A stretch of 64,000 nt of DNA from Sophora flavescens (GCA_030762895.1 CM061065.1:74103676-74167675), one strand, 5' to 3'. Counted from the stretch's first letter, positions 24,310 to 37,008 are shown. Numbers and translations are program-made. The notes: generated by a model from the letters alone, not told the origin.

Positions 24310-25527
24310 TTAGTTTTTCATTTCTTTTTGTTGTCCAAGTAATGCATTCAAGTTGTCTTTATCACTAGTAATTCTAGATAGATCATCATTCAATTGATTT
24401 ATATGTTTCTCCATCTTAGGACAATTATCACATATAGGTGGTTCCAAAACAGTAGCGAGTCCTTCTTTTACAGCACAATTTTCTATTTTTGATTCATCTA
24501 GCTCTTTGTTTAAAACAGAATTTTTCTCTTCTAGGCATGTGATGGTTTTCTTAGACTTAATTAGCAATCTAGCAAGTCTAATGGATTCTTTATGAAGTTC
24601 TTCAAAAGCATTTTGCAATTCATCATAAGAAGGTAATTCATCAAGGTTAGAATCATTTACATCATCATCTTCTTTATGAAGATGAGCACTTAAGTACAAG
24701 TTTGATTTTTCATCATTGGAATCATTCGTTGAGCCAAGATTGTTATCCTCCCGATCTATGTATGCACGTTTAAGTTTCTTTTCCTTCTTAAGCTTTCTGT
24801 CAACCTTTGTAGATCTTACAGCTTTGAATGTGACGATTCTATTGTTCTTGTCTTCTTCTTCACTTAGCATCAATCTAGTCAACTCTGTTTCATGTTCTTG
24901 TAGCTTTACAAAGAGCGTTGCAATTGACATTGTTGAAAGGTCTTTTGATTCTGAAATTGTAGTGACTTTAGGTTGCCATTCTCTACCTAGGCATCTCATG
25001 GCTTTGTTAACTTGATCTTCATTGGAGATTGTCTTTCCAAGTGCAGCCAATTGATTCACAATGTGTGAGAATCGCATTTGCATAACCTCCATTGGTTCTC
25101 CTCGATTCATTTTGAACAGCTCATACTCATGTGTGAGGGTGTTCATTCTTGCTTTTTTGACATATGTGATTCCTTCATGTTTTACTTGCAATGTATCCCA
25201 CATCTCCTTTGCTGATTTGTAATTTGAAACCCTGAAAAACTCATCACGGATTAAAGCAGATGTTATAATATTCTTAGCACGTGCATTATATTGAACTTTT
25301 TTCTTATCATCCTCATTCCATTCAGTTTTAGGCTTATTTCTTGGAGCACCATTAGCATCTATAGTAGAGGGGACAAATGGTCCATTTTCCACTGCATCCC
25401 ATATGTCAACACATGCTGCCTCAAGAAAGATTACCATTCTTTCCTTCCAATAGATATACTCAGATCCATTGAAGGCAGGAGGGCGTGCAAGGGAAGCCCC
25501 TTCATTCAGACAGTCATTGGAAGCCAT
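24310..25527 (-). CDS. Copia gag polyprotein, intact frame (element B)
   Basis: A 405-codon uninterrupted frame starting MASNDCLNEGASLARPPAFN, 36 bases inside the primer-binding site, the usual place for gag. Residues about 15-240 carry the plant copia gag fold (UBN2/DUF4219-type: NGSEYIYWKERM, AKEMWDTLQVKHEG, VNKAMRCLGREWQPKVTTI). The rest is charged and coiled-coil-like (DELPSYDELQNAFEELHKES and Lys/Glu-rich segments), reaching PPICDNCPKMEKHINQL. A capsid protein would assemble virus-like particles in the cytoplasm. The zinc knuckle and pol that normally follow are degenerate or deleted. It is the only sizeable element ORF in the window without an internal stop. Start choice is the first Met after the PBS. 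Confidence 0.85.
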   Translation of the reverse strand: MASNDCLNEGASLARPPAFNGSEYIYWKERMVIFLEAACVDIWDAVENGPFVPSTIDANGAPRNKPKTEWNEDDKKKVQYNARAKNIITSALIRDEFFRVSNYKSAKEMWDTLQVKHEGITYVKKARMNTLTHEYELFKMNRGEPMEVMQMRFSHIVNQLAALGKTISNEDQVNKAMRCLGREWQPKVTTISESKDLSTMSIATLFVKLQEHETELTRLMLSEEEDKNNRIVTFKAVRSTKVDRKLKKEKKLKRAYIDREDNNLGSTNDSNDEKSNLYLSAHLHKEDDDVNDSNLDELPSYDELQNAFEELHKESIRLARLLIKSKKTITCLEEKNSVLNKELDESKIENCAVKEGLATVLEPPICDNCPKMEKHINQLNDDLSRITSDKDNLNALLGQQKEMKN

Positions 25528-25562
25528 GCTCTTATAGCTGTTAAGCCAAACTTAAGAGTTTA

Positions 25563-25576
25563 GCTCTAATGCCAAT
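25563..25576 (-). other. Primer-binding site of element B
   Basis: The minus strand reads ATTGGCATTAGAGC directly after the LTR end at 25577, close to the initiator-Met tRNA complement TTGGTATCAGAGC. Confidence 0.75.
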
Positions 25577-26740
25577 TGTTGTTTTGGCTTCAATGACTCA
25601 AGAGGGGGGGTGAATTGAGTTTTCTTAAAAATATTTCCCTCTTAAAAACTTTTCTCAAAACTTTAGTTTTCAGATTTGTGACCTCAGGATCTTTTACAAA
25701 ATCAATGAAGGGTTTATATAAAATCTTGAATAGAAGGTGATGAGGATAAGAAAGGTTAATTCAGAATTGGTTCGGGTTCAAAACTCTGTAATAACAAAAT
25801 ACAGAAACTGATTAAGCCTTTCAAGATTAAGAACAAGTTATGCAAGTTTCAGATACATGCATTAATAATCAAGAACAAACTTGCAGGTTTCAGTTTTAGT
25901 ATATGATGCAAGATTCAATTCAAATACTGATTATGCATATCAAGATCTGATATCAATTGAATACTTAGAACATCAAGATCATAGTTATGTGCTCAAGACA
26001 GAAATTTAAGAGTTTGAGTTTAGAGATACCACACAACCAGATTTATCCTGGTTCAGTCACCACCCCTGTGACCTACATCCAGTCCCCACTCCACCTGTGG
26101 GTTTTCACACACTAACACAACAAGCTTTAGCCAGGTAGCTTGAAAAACCTTTACACCACAGAGCACTCCTTCACCTCGAGATACCACACTCTTGTGAAGA
26201 GCCTCAATGTTCTTCCTTAGGGATACCTCGCCCTAATCACACAGAGAGACTCCCTCTCTCTTTACAATCAAATAGAACGAAAAGATTGATTCCTAAACTC
26301 TCAATAGGCAGATATACAAATTGAAGGTCTTACGAGAATTGAAACACTCTTTTTCACAATAAGCTCAAGAAAGATGATGAATGATTTTGACAATTGATCT
26401 CTCAAATTGATTTCGTGTAATTCTAATATGTTTGATATATGTCAAAGTGTTCCTTTGATCCCTCTATATATAGGAAACAAGTTATAGCTGTTGGGATCAA
26501 TTAAAATAGATTTGGGTCCAATAACAGAATTTGTTTTCTTGATTCGGATTCTTGAACAGGGGTTGAGTACATGGCTGTATTAACCAATTTCATACTGATA
26601 GTTCTGATAGTTTCTCAACATTTTGAACTTGGTTAAGCCATCAGTACACCCATTCAATACATCTATGTATTGAATCAAGAACCTTAAATTCATTTGTCAG
26701 TTACAGTAACAGACATACATCCATCGATTACATGGCTGTA
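25577..26740 (-). mobile_element. Element B 5' LTR (minus sense), part before insertion of element C
   Basis: Parallels 21525-22690 of the other LTR. Interrupted after ctgta (26736-26740), the TSD of element C. The remaining 404 bp are at 52273-52676. Confidence 0.9.
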
Positions 26741-28613
26741 TGATAGGCTCCGGCAAGTGTACCGGATCGAAGCAAGTAATAATTAAAATGGAAAGTAAAT
26801 TACCGAGTATCGAACTCGGGGATTAGGAAACCAAGTACAACTTCACAAATGAAACAACTATTTTAGACTAAGAAATAAGTGTGAATAGATTTCAAGAAAA
26901 TAAAAGAAACAATAAAAGAAATCAAAAACAAATATATTTTTTTTTTGTTTTTAAATATGAGAAGAGATTTCTAGGATTGAGGCTACCACAATGACAAATT
27001 ATGAAATCTAATTGACTACCCCTTTATTAATATTTAACTCAATTAAAGGTGAATCATCCTAACTTAGTTAATGTTCCCTCTCGAGATACAAGAACCGTGC
27101 TCAATTAAACCTACTCCTACTCTTGTGGTAATTGTATTTAAATTGAACCCATTACGATTTATGATAATTCAATGATACCCTTGAAGGACCGCTTCTAACT
27201 CTCGTGATTTAAGTCCCAAGTTCAATTCCTATGGATCCAATACCTAGGTTCACTGCTAAGTTCATCCCTCGAATATCTAAGACATGCAAAAAGGTGATCA
27301 ATCAATTCACATGGATAAAGCACAATAAGAACCAAATCAATGAATCAAACATTAACAAAAGGGAAAAATCAAATATTCATCATAATAATGTCAAAGGGCA
27401 TTGCCCAATCCTAAAAACAAAACAATTATTCAGTCATAAAATAATGAACAAGAAAATTGCATTGAAGCTGTATATTGCTCGGTCCAGTAGAGTTCTCACT
27501 CCTGTGCAGCGCTCCCTGCTTGCTGCCCCTGCGCAACTATCTCTCCGCGTTGTTCTTCTGTATCACCCCCTCTACCAAAACGGTGCTGTTACTTGCATGC
27601 CCCCCTTCTGTCCTCCTGTGCGTCCCCTTTTTTTTGTGTCAGTTGAACCATTATATATTGCAAGTCTCCTTATTTTAATCCAATTAGAATTTCCATCAGA
27701 TATGTTATCAATCACAAATTGAACACTGATCCCGCATATTTCTCGCTGTTCCTACTGGCCGTAATCCGTATCTTTTATTTGCAGTTGCAATTCCTCTTTT
27801 ATCTCCGTGGGTCCCCCTTTTCCTATCTTTCAATGGATTGAAAATTATAAAAAGATATCCACATAAGCTTCCTGTGCAAACTTTACGCGACTTCATTAAG
27901 TCAAATGCAATTCTAAAGCAATTGCAATATTTTAATTATCTTTGCCTTTTACATGGGACCCAATCTTAATGGCAAGATATTCCATTCGAGTGTCTTAACT
28001 TTGAATTGATAGTAGCAATATTCTCCTTCCTGGAGCAATTCATTTGCCAAATCTTATCATATCCTTCATTGTGATAGACAATTATTATCCAAATCCAATC
28101 TTTTCTCTCAAACCAATTAAATTATCTTTTAATCATAATAATCCAAATTGATTTGGACTCAAATCTATCATGTGGGCTCCTGCACCATTTACTTCACGTG
28201 AATCTGGCAGCAAGCAGATTTTAATATTCGTGAGGCGAAGATTGTCTCACGGGGCAAAAACTTGCTCGCGAGGCGAGCCTGACAGATCCTAATTCCTTGC
28301 TAAGTATCAGCTCTGGATCGCGGGGCGAGCACTGTCTCGCGGGGTGAGACCATGAAATTCTTCTTTTAGTTTGTTTCTTCAATTCTCCAAGTTCTCTCGA
28401 GCTTCACTTTTAACCTGAAAATACAAAATAGCATTAAATCCTTTATTTGACTCAAAATTAACTAAAATATCCTAAAAACTACTTAAGAGACTCAAAATGT
28501 TGCTTGAGGACAATTAAATCCAAATTTGGGCGAAAACGAGATTAAACTCTAATAATTAGCACAAAAGCCATGGCCTTACTAGTTATAAAACTAGATAAGC
28601 CAGAGGCTTATCA
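26741..28613 (-). mobile_element. Element C 3' LTR (minus sense), complete
   Basis: 1,873 bp, complete from TGATAGG to CTTATCA. It contains a CG-rich block at 28228-28350 with repeated forms of CTCGCGGGGCGAG amid AT-rich DNA. Frames at 27231-27722 and 27475-27678 cross this LTR without domain content and are not genes. Confidence 0.85.
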
Positions 28614-30097
28614 AAATACCCCAAACTTAAACTTTGTTTGTCCTCAAGCAAACTAAAACTCAAAAAGACTCAAAACTGGGTAAGCTCAATGGACTCAATT
28701 ATTTTCGCACAAATTTCATGCAATTTTAACAATTCAATTTTCTAATTCAATGTTTCCCCATTTTCATCAATGTAATCCCCACATTCATATACTTCAAACA
28801 ATTGAGAATTCAATCATTCATGCAATCATTAATCTAAATCAAGGATCCAACATACACATAAAAGGGAGATCACCAATTTCAAACAATTGCCTTCCTCACA
28901 AGGGTATTTAGTAATTCACTCAATCACTCAATTGTCTAGGCTGTAAATTTTCACTCAATTTCATCATTCAAGAGCACTTTCCATGTATTTGATTTTCATC
29001 TAAACAAAGTTCCCATAAAAACATGTATGCAACATCAAAAGGTCTTTTAAAGGTTGTAATGGGGCCTGGCTAATGGTAGGATATACAAAGGTACTAGGCT
29101 TAAGTCCCTAGGAATTAAGAGAGCATGAAACTTTTTACACTTTTATTTTCACTCTAATTCCTTTTTTTCATTTTTCTTTTTCATGCTTTGGGTGGCTACA
29201 ACCTATTTCTTTTAACACCCTTTTATTTTACCATTTTTGGCAATTTTGTAATTTTCTTCTTTTTCTTTTTCTCTTTTGCCTTTGGCTTCAACCTTTCTAT
29301 TTTTTTTCTTTTTCTCAACCCAAAATAATATAACAAACCCTTGTAGCCACCCCAAACTTAGTTTCTTACAACCTTTGTCTTGTTAAGCATCCATGCTCTC
29401 CTAAATCCGAAGATTGGGTTAACATGGTTTTTCCGGATTTTTGTCTTATAACATAAGGTCATCAAGAAACAATAGGCTATCGGCTCAGTGCGGCTAACTA
29501 GGGAACATGCATTAGGGAAGGTTATTTTTATGCCAAATAGTTATTTCGAAGAAAATTGCCAAATTCATTCATTACAAACATATAAACATGCAAACCATGA
29601 ATAGATTCAAGCAAATCCGAGAAAGTGCAACTTAAAAGTGATTCACATAATTTAAAAACAATGTTGGAGGCTCGAATTCTCCACCCGGACATTTTTCGTA
29701 AATTGTTTGACCGAGATACAATCCCTAGTGTGTGCAACCCTTCACCCCAAACTTATCATAAATTATGCAATCACAATAAAATTTCTCAAAGTTCAATTTT
29801 CAATTTTTCCCATGGGGATCAATTTTCAATTTTCAAATCATTAGGGGAAATCATCAAAAATCAATATTTATCATGCAATCCATTTATGCTAAATTTAATA
29901 AAATCCCTTCAAGCTTACCAACACAAGACTCACACACATATGACTCAAGTAAAGAAAAGCAAAATAATTAAAAAGAGAAGGGTTTAGAAAAACTCATTGA
30001 AGACGCTTCCATCCAGATCCCATAACCTGTGGTACAAAGACCAAGAGATGCCCAAGATGTAAGACCTTCCTCCCGGATCCCATGGCTTGTTGAGTGG
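28614..30097 (-). other. Element C internal region, noncoding part
   Basis: AT-rich sequence beginning with a purine-rich stretch in minus sense (AAGTTTGGGGTATTT beside the LTR, a polypurine tract). No coding domain is recognisable. The 120-codon plus-strand frame at 29625-29987 has no convincing features. Confidence 0.55.
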
Positions 30098-30113
30098 AGA
30101 TGGAAGAAGCAAG
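30098..30113. repeat. LINE target-site duplication, left copy
   Basis: agatggaagaagcaag, repeated exactly at 36125-36140. Confidence 0.95.
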
Positions 30114-30292
30114 TTTTTTTTAATAAGACTAGGAGTGCAAAGGCATCACCATAGAGAGGGACATCCCAACTAGGTTGGCACCTCCAATGCTACCTATCAC
30201 TTGCAGCACCCCATAAATTTATTCCAAAAATTAAAAATAAAGAATACAAAATCATGGGGGGACATGAACCAATACCCATGAAAATCAAAGAA

Positions 30293-33200
30293 TCAAGTAA
30301 ATCTATAGCTGGGAAGACATAATCTATCATGATTAAAGTCCTCCTGAATAAAACTAGGGATATAGCTCCACCAAGAGTTACATAGAGAAGCAATTCCATA
30401 ATTGGCCAATTTATCAGCACAACAGTTGCCCTCTCTATAGATATGAGTGACCATGAATAACATATTCTTGGAGATTTGAAGACAATTCCTCCATCTATTC
30501 CTCAATGTCCAAGGAACAATATGTATAGATTTAAATGCTAAGACTACTAACATTGAGTCACATTCCAACCAAAGCCTATGCCAGCCATTCCTAAAAGCAA
30601 TCTCAGTAGCCTGCATAGCAGCTTCTAATTCCGCATGAAGAGGAGAAGAGATACCCAAATAAGTAGCAAAACAACCAATGAGATGTCCTCTATAATCTCT
30701 AAAAATCCCCCCACCAGCAGCTACTCCGGGAGAACCTTTTGAAGCACCATCTGTGTTGCATTTAGTCCAAGAAACCAAAGGAGGATTCCAAAATACCTCA
30801 ATTATTTTTGGAGCTTTACCTGAATGGCCAATCACTTTAAAAGAATTGAGAATAGATAGCTCCTCCATGGCAAAGTAGGAGATTCCTTTTGACAGGTTGC
30901 CTGTTAAAGAAACAGACCCTATAATCATGTTAACAGCTTGCTGAAAAGGCAAAGAGGCATTCTCAAATCTGGCTCTGTTTCTACAGGTCCAGATTGCCCA
31001 GAGGACATTAATCACAGCTGCAACTACTATATCTTTCATCTGAGCACTCCAATTTCTATTGCAGACTTCAAGAATGGCAAAGGAGGAGGAAGTATCTATA
31101 GTGCATCCAAGCAAAGCACTAAGCCAACTCCAAAGCAGAACTGCGTAGACACAAGACAAAAACAAATGCTGAGATGTTTCCTCAGTTCTACCACACAAAC
31201 TACAAATGGAGACAGTAATGCATCCTCTTGCTTTGAGGTTTTCATCTGTGGGAAGTCTACTATGCAAGAATCTCCAAGCAAGAAAGGATCTGGAAGGTGG
31301 AATGGCACTGCTCCAAACTGTCTTTGCCCAGGGAAAACCCTGCTGTTGAGGATTCTGAAACAGAAAAGCTTCCTTGAATGATAGGCTACCCGAGCTTGAA
31401 TGAGTCCAGACTAAGTGGTCCTCAATATCAAACAAAGGAATAGAAACCTTTTCAATATCTGAAACCACTGTTGGATATCTTCTCCTCAACTTCTCAGGGA
31501 TGGACTAAGCATTATTCTGGATAAATGCATCAATGTTGGCCTAAAAGGCCAGGTGCAGATTTTATGGTATATGCATCAGATCCACAATCTTCTGATGAAG
31601 CCACTTATCATGCCAAAAACAAATCAGGTTACCTTTACCAATCTGCCAAGTGCAGTTCAACAAAACCTGTTGGATGTTAGTTCTGATTGCTGGCCAAAGA
31701 GATGACTTAGCACAGTGTGCAGTAGGAATATTGTCCCTATAGAACCTGCTTTTGATAACATCTTCCCATTGGCTAGAAGAGGTGAACATATCCCAAGTGA
31801 GCTTCAACATAGCTGCCTCATTAATAGCTCTTAGAGATCGAATTCCCAATCCCCCTTCCCTGAAAGGTTTGCAAAGTACTCTCCAAGCCACAGTTACCAC
31901 CTTCTTCACATGGATGTCTCCAGACCAAATGAAATTCTTTATCCAAGTGTCAAGAGTTTTTAGTAATGAGATAGGCCAAGCATATACATGAAAGATGTAT
32001 ACTAGCATGCCTTGAATCACAGATTTCACTAGTTGAACTCTCCCCATGATGGAAAGGAGATGCCCTTTCCAAGAAGCCAGCTTAAGCTTGATTCTGTCCA
32101 CAATTGGCTGAAAGTGAGCTCTCCTTGGCTTGCCTTTAAAGAGAGGAACCCCAAGGTAGGTTAAAGGCAGATCACCAGCTGAGAAACCTAAGGTACTAGA
32201 GATTGCAGCAATTTTACTAGCTGACAGGTTAGAGGCAAAGAATTTACACTTCGGAAGGCTAAGATACTGCCCTGAAACAGCATCATAATCATTGAACAGA
32301 TTCATCAAAACCTATAGATTTCTCTTGCTGCCATTACAGAAGACTAGCACATCATCTGCATAGAGGACATGGCTTGGAAGAATTAGTCCTTTTGGACCTT
32401 TCATTGGCTTCAAAAGACCTGAGGACACAAGAGCAACAATACCTCTACTAAGCACCTCTTCAGCTATGCAAAAGAGTAAGGGAGACAATGGATCACCTTG
32501 TCTAACTCCTCTTTTGCAAGAGATGTAACCAACCGGTTTCCCATTAACAGAAAATGAAAGCTTGGCTGATTTCAGAATGACCTTCACCCAAGAGCAGAAC
32601 TTGCCATCAAAACCAAAAGCCTTCAGCACATTCAACAAGAAAGACCAATCAATAGTATCAAAGGCTTTTTTGATGTCAAATTTCAGCATTAAGTTGCCAC
32701 CAAAAGCCTTATAGTCCAGAAGATTAACTTCCTCTGATGCAACACATATACAATCACCAATTTGCCTATCCTTGATAAACCATCTCTGCTGCTCAGAGAT
32801 GATTTTAGGGGCAATAGAAGCAAGCCTTTCAGCTAGAATTTTTGTTATGACCTTAAATTGAAAGTTGGTCAATGCAATTGGTCTGTAGTTTTCAATTTTA
32901 TCAGCATTGGCTACCTTAGGGATCAAGACAACCAGATTGGAATTTAGATTAGGAAACAACCAGCCTTGGTTGAAAAATTACAGAACAGAGCAACAAACAT
33001 CACTGCCCACAATGCTCCAAAATCTCTAAAAGAAGCATCCCCCAAAACCATCAGGACCAGGAGCTCCACTACCATTCATGCTAAAAACAGCAGCTTTGAT
33101 CTCTTCATTGGAAGGCAGACCAGTGAGCAAGCTGTTATCTTCATCAGTAACTATCTTCGGAATGACTGAGTCAATAAGTCCATTCTCCAAACAATTGTTG

Positions 33201-34422
33201 TCAGAGGAGTAAAGAAAGGTGTAGTACTCAATCACATGCTGCTCTATATCAGCAGAATTTTCCAAAATATGATCCTCAGATTTAAGCACTGTCATGGCTT
33301 TATATGAGCCCTTATCTTTGTAATTCTGTGAAAATAGGAAGTGTTCCTATCCCCACTAGTGTGCCAGTTGACCCTACCTTTCTCTTTCCAAAAGCTTTCT
33401 TGAAAGGCAAGGGACTGCTGTAAAACAATTTGAGCCTGCTGCTCTTCCATTCTCAACTCATCAGAATAACCAGAGATGGAAATTAGGTCTTGAATTTTCT
33501 CTACAGCCAAAAGAGCCTCCTCAACCTTAACATGAACATTCCCAAAAACAGTTTTATTCCAAGTTTTGAACTCAGTATTTAAAGCTTTCAGTTTCTGAGT
33601 GAGGATAAACATAGGACAGTCAAAGAATTCTTTCTTCCAAACCTCTTCTACTAGTCTGTGACAGTCTTCATGGTCTGACCACATTCGAAAGTATTTAAAG
33701 GAGGATGGGAAAGTCTGCATACCTCTTTTCATGATCAACAACAATGGATGGTGGTCTGACTTGCTTCTTGGCAGAGTGCAACAAACACTAGAGCTCCAGA
33801 AAGAAAGCCAGTCATTGTTACAGACTGTTCTGTCCAGTCTTCTTTCTGAAACAGCTCTACCTCTTCTACCATTTGACCAAGTAAAGGCAGCTCCTCTAGT
33901 GTTTAGATGGATAAGATCACAGCTATCAGTCCAGGCCTGAAACTCATCACAAGAAGCTTTTAAAGGAAGGCAACTACCCCTTTGCTCATGAGACCCCAAA
34001 ACTGAGTTAAAATCCCCAATATAGCACCAAGGGCCTTGGTTACTCTGTTGCAGATTGGCCAAGTTCAGCCATAAGTCTCTCCTCTTAACATTAGTTGTAC
34101 TTTCATAAATGGCAGCCAGATACACAACTTGATCATCAATATTTACAGAGAGAGCAACATACTGGGTAGAAATAGACAAAATGACAGGTGAAAAATGTTC
34201 AGAGCATAATCCCCACAGATTCGGCAAACTGTCATTTCTATCATTCACAACAAAAGGTTTCAGTTTAAGCTGTTTCCAGAAAGAAATAGGGATTTGATCC
34301 ATGGATATCCAAGGTTCAGAGATAAATAAAAAGTCAGGTTTATACAAACCACAAAACTCTTTAAGAACCAATTTAGTCTCTAAATTACCAATACCTCTAA
34401 CATTCCAATATAAAATCTTCAT
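30293..34422 (-). pseudogene. LINE ORF2: endonuclease-reverse transcriptase-RNase H, broken
   Basis: N-terminal APE-type endonuclease (34422-33292): KILYWNVRGIGN, FLFISEPW, YIGDFNSV, LDRTVCNNDW and SDHHPLLL are its catalytic blocks. A frame change near 33295 leads to the pre-RT segment (GSGAPGPDGFGG). RT follows (32959-31562): NYRPIALTNFQFKVI, FDIKKAFDTIDW, GVRQGDPLSPLLF, and YADDVLVF with both catalytic Asp present. Then come a zf-RVT Cys/His motif (CSLCGRTEETSQHLFLSC, about 31150) and a C-terminal RNase H (CNTDGASKG, ELEAAMQA, ECDSML). Breaks: the frameshift at about 33295, disruption near 32960-33025, TAG at about 32309-32311, and stops at 31490-31561. The protein would nick DNA and prime reverse transcription at the target. 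Confidence 0.93.
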
Positions 34423-34621
34423 GAGGCAAAGTTTAGAGGACCTGCTTTGGATCTTGTGACACGACCTGCAGATTGAACCATTTGCTTATTCTTTTTCAGT
34501 CTTAGCTTCTTTTTCTGAGATTTCGATAAGACTTTAGTGAAGCTAGGGTCCTCATTGCTGTCTTGATTTCCCTGAGAGAAAGAGGTATGCCATCATCTAA
34601 ATCATCATCAATTCCATCAAC

Positions 34622-36060
34622 CTAGAATTTTGTCTTTAGGAATGTTAATTCCTTCTGGACCTGGGGATGAACATAACCAGCTGAGTGGCTGTTGGGGGAA
34701 CCATTAGTTGTAGACTCAGTTGAGTCAGTAGCATTCTGAGTGTCTAGGGAATCAGGCACTATTTCATCATTCTTATTGCTTTCAGGCACAATATTTTGAG
34801 CCTGAGTTTCTAAAGGGTCAATTCGTACCAATGTAGCAGCATTGTTATGGAATGTAAATTCATCAAAAACTACTTCTACATCCTCACCATCATCAGCAGC
34901 AAGATTAGGCACATCCTGTATTGGCCGGTTATTTTCATTATCAGTTAAGACATGATCATTTTGTACCAATGTAGCAGCATTGTTATGGGCTGTAGATTCA
35001 TCAAAAACTACTTCTACATCATCACCATCATCAACAGCAAGATTGGACCCATCCTGTTTTGGCAGGTTGTTTTCATTATCAAAAAGGACATGATCTTCTG
35101 CCTTGTCATCCTCATTAACCAAATTGACCAAAGTCTGATCAATATCATCATGATGAACATTCTGCAATACTTTTTAGGTACATATATTGATTTTACCCTT
35201 TGTTGAGGCTGTTGCTCCTGATCAGTCTTCAATTCTTGCTGCAATATAAAGCCATCTTTCTTGTTACATTGATCAATAGAATGATCAATTGATTGACAGG
35301 ATTTGCAGAAAGAAGGCAATTTCTCATAAACAATTTCCACATAGAAGGCAAAATTTTCTCTTTCTACCATTATCACATTTGGGAGGGCCTTTGTGAGATC
35401 AACATCAACCAACACACGAGCATAATGGCCTAACACTCTATTTTTTGTTGCCTCATCCACAGCAATTGGTGTTCCAACACCATTGGCAATTTCAAAAAAT
35501 AGTTTAGGGCGCCAGTATTCTTGTGGTAAATCATGAAAGCGGATCCATGCTTGCACATGAGTTTGCCTCTGTTTATTTGGATTAAAGTTTGGCATCCATT
35601 GAAACAATCTTAGAAGACCCGGCTTCAAATTCCATAATCCAACAGACCAAACTTTCCTTAAATCTTCTTGTGATGCGAAGCAAAATTCATAATAGCCTTT
35701 TCCCAAAGGTATCATGTTCCAGTGAGTGAGTGGCTTCCACAGATTCAAAAGCTTTGCCTTTAGATCAATAAACTTCATCGGTTTACTCCCTTTTTCCAAC
35801 AGAATACGACCCTGCAGGGTGTATTTACAGGCTTGTAACCCTTGTTGGTATTCATCCTCTAAAATTTTGATCGAGATATGTTCCCCTTTGAGGCATGGTT
35901 TTGGCAACTGAGACATTGGAACATTGAGTGAACTGCTTAAAGCTTGTGCAAAGGTTCTTGCTTGAGGAAAAGAAGAAGAAGCATGAGGGGGAGAAGATGG
36001 GGGAGATGCAAGAAACTTCCATGGGCAAACATGATTGCGTACGGCCGAGGCCATGATCAT
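34622..36060 (-). pseudogene. LINE ORF1: DUF4283/zinc-knuckle protein, frameshifted
   Basis: The first frame (36060-35014) has the plant L1 ORF1 pattern: a Ser/Pro-rich N-terminus, a DUF4283-type domain (GRILLEKGSKPMKFIDLKAK, WNLKPGLLRLFQW, WIRFHDLPQEYW) and one CCHC-like knuckle (CKSCQSIDHSIDQC). Near 35170 a one-base shift moves the reading to 35167-34622, an acidic tail holding two copies of a ~40-residue repeat (DDVEVVFDESTAHNNAATL and DVEVVFDEFTFHNNAATL). ORF1 proteins bind LINE RNA. The start is taken at the Met cluster MIMASAVRN. ORF2 follows about 200 bp downstream. Confidence 0.85.
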
Positions 36061-36124
36061 GCAAACCCTAGGCTATCATGCAAACCCTAGAAGAGAGTTT
36101 TTAGACTCAACGATGACCCACTTC

Positions 36125-36140
36125 AGATGGAAGAAGCAAG
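36125..36140. repeat. LINE target-site duplication, right copy
   Basis: Exact copy of agatggaagaagcaag at 30098-30113. Confidence 0.95.
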
Positions 36141-36171
36141 TGTGATGAGATTCTATTTACTTATCTAAGTG

Positions 36172-37008
36172 CTATATGGGTCCACTTCCTCCCGGGTCAA
36201 ATGGTAAGTCACCTACTCCAAGAATGGCCTTTATGTAATTAATTTCTCCATGAAGCACTAGAACCATAACTTTTTGAGGCGACCTTAGAGCCTTTGCCGC
36301 TGTTGATGAAAACTCCCAATTCTCAGGCAATGACTTGAACTCCAAAGTTGGTATTTTCACAAAGTAATGTTGTAGACAAATAGAAGGTACCAACTTTGTT
36401 ATATCCAAACATGCATGCAAACAAACATACTTATCCAACTTAGAATTTTTAGGGTCCTCGATGGGAATGGTGAGAGAAGTATTTTCCACATGATTGGTCT
36501 CTTTTGTCCCTTGCAAAGGAACAATAGGAGATATTTCCTCCTTGCACTCCTCTTCATGATCCTCTCCTCTTGAATCATCTTCCACCACCACTTCATCTTC
36601 ATTCACGTCCATGCTAGCAAATAGATTCTCTTCAATTTGAATTCCATGCTGCTTTCCTGCTAGCAATTTAGAAAATTCACTAGCTTGTTCTTTTAACTTC
36701 TGAAAGTTGTCACTTTGCGACGCGGCTATCTTACTAGCATTTTTCCCTGCTCGCATTTCATCCCTCTGAATCATGGAACTAACTTCCTCCTTGCTACGCT
36801 CTATGCTCAATCTCAAAAGATAAGCATCTATATCCCAAAGAATCTCTAGCAAATTGGGATCCAGCTCGAAGTATGATGGTGGTTACAAAGATGACAAATA
36901 GGATTTCCATTCCTCTTTGGAGTATATCTTCACGTGCTTATCAGTGATACCATCAAACACGATCCAATCAAGTTGATATTTCCAAGTTGGATAGTAAAGA
37001 TAGTCCAT
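36172..37008 (-). pseudogene. Element C internal ORF, unrecognised protein with one in-frame stop
   Basis: From ATG at 37008 the minus strand reads MDYLYYPTWKYQLDWIVFDG and continues to YSKEEWKSYLSSL, a TAA stop at 36885-36883, then in the same frame LLEILWDIDAYLLRLSIERS to GVGDLPFDPGGSGPI near 36172, about 278 codons in all. The middle is rich in Glu/Asp and Lys (EDEVVVEDDSRGEDHEEECK-like), possibly coiled. I do not recognise a domain. Being the only ORF of C, and placed just after its primer site, it may be a gag-like or accessory protein of this retrotransposon group. The last codons lie beside the LINE TSD. Confidence 0.55.

Larger units (their letters stand above)
30114..36124 (-). mobile_element. 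Near-full-length plant L1 LINE
   Basis: A 6.0-kb non-LTR retrotransposon on the minus strand, bounded by a perfect 16-bp TSD and ending in a short poly(A) (eight T on the plus strand, 30114-30121). It carries ORF1 (nucleic-acid-binding) and ORF2 (endonuclease, RT, zinc motif, RNase H). It lies in the internal region of element C: joining 30113 to 36141 restores a continuous sequence. Both ORFs are broken, so it cannot move by itself. Confidence 0.95.

Noticed and set aside
27231..27722. 163-codon plus-strand ORF
   Set aside because: Crosses the LTR of element C, opposite to the element's sense. Composition is that of random AT-rich sequence.
30938..31381. 147-codon plus-strand ORF
   Set aside because: Shadow of the LINE RNase H/zinc-domain frame on the other strand.
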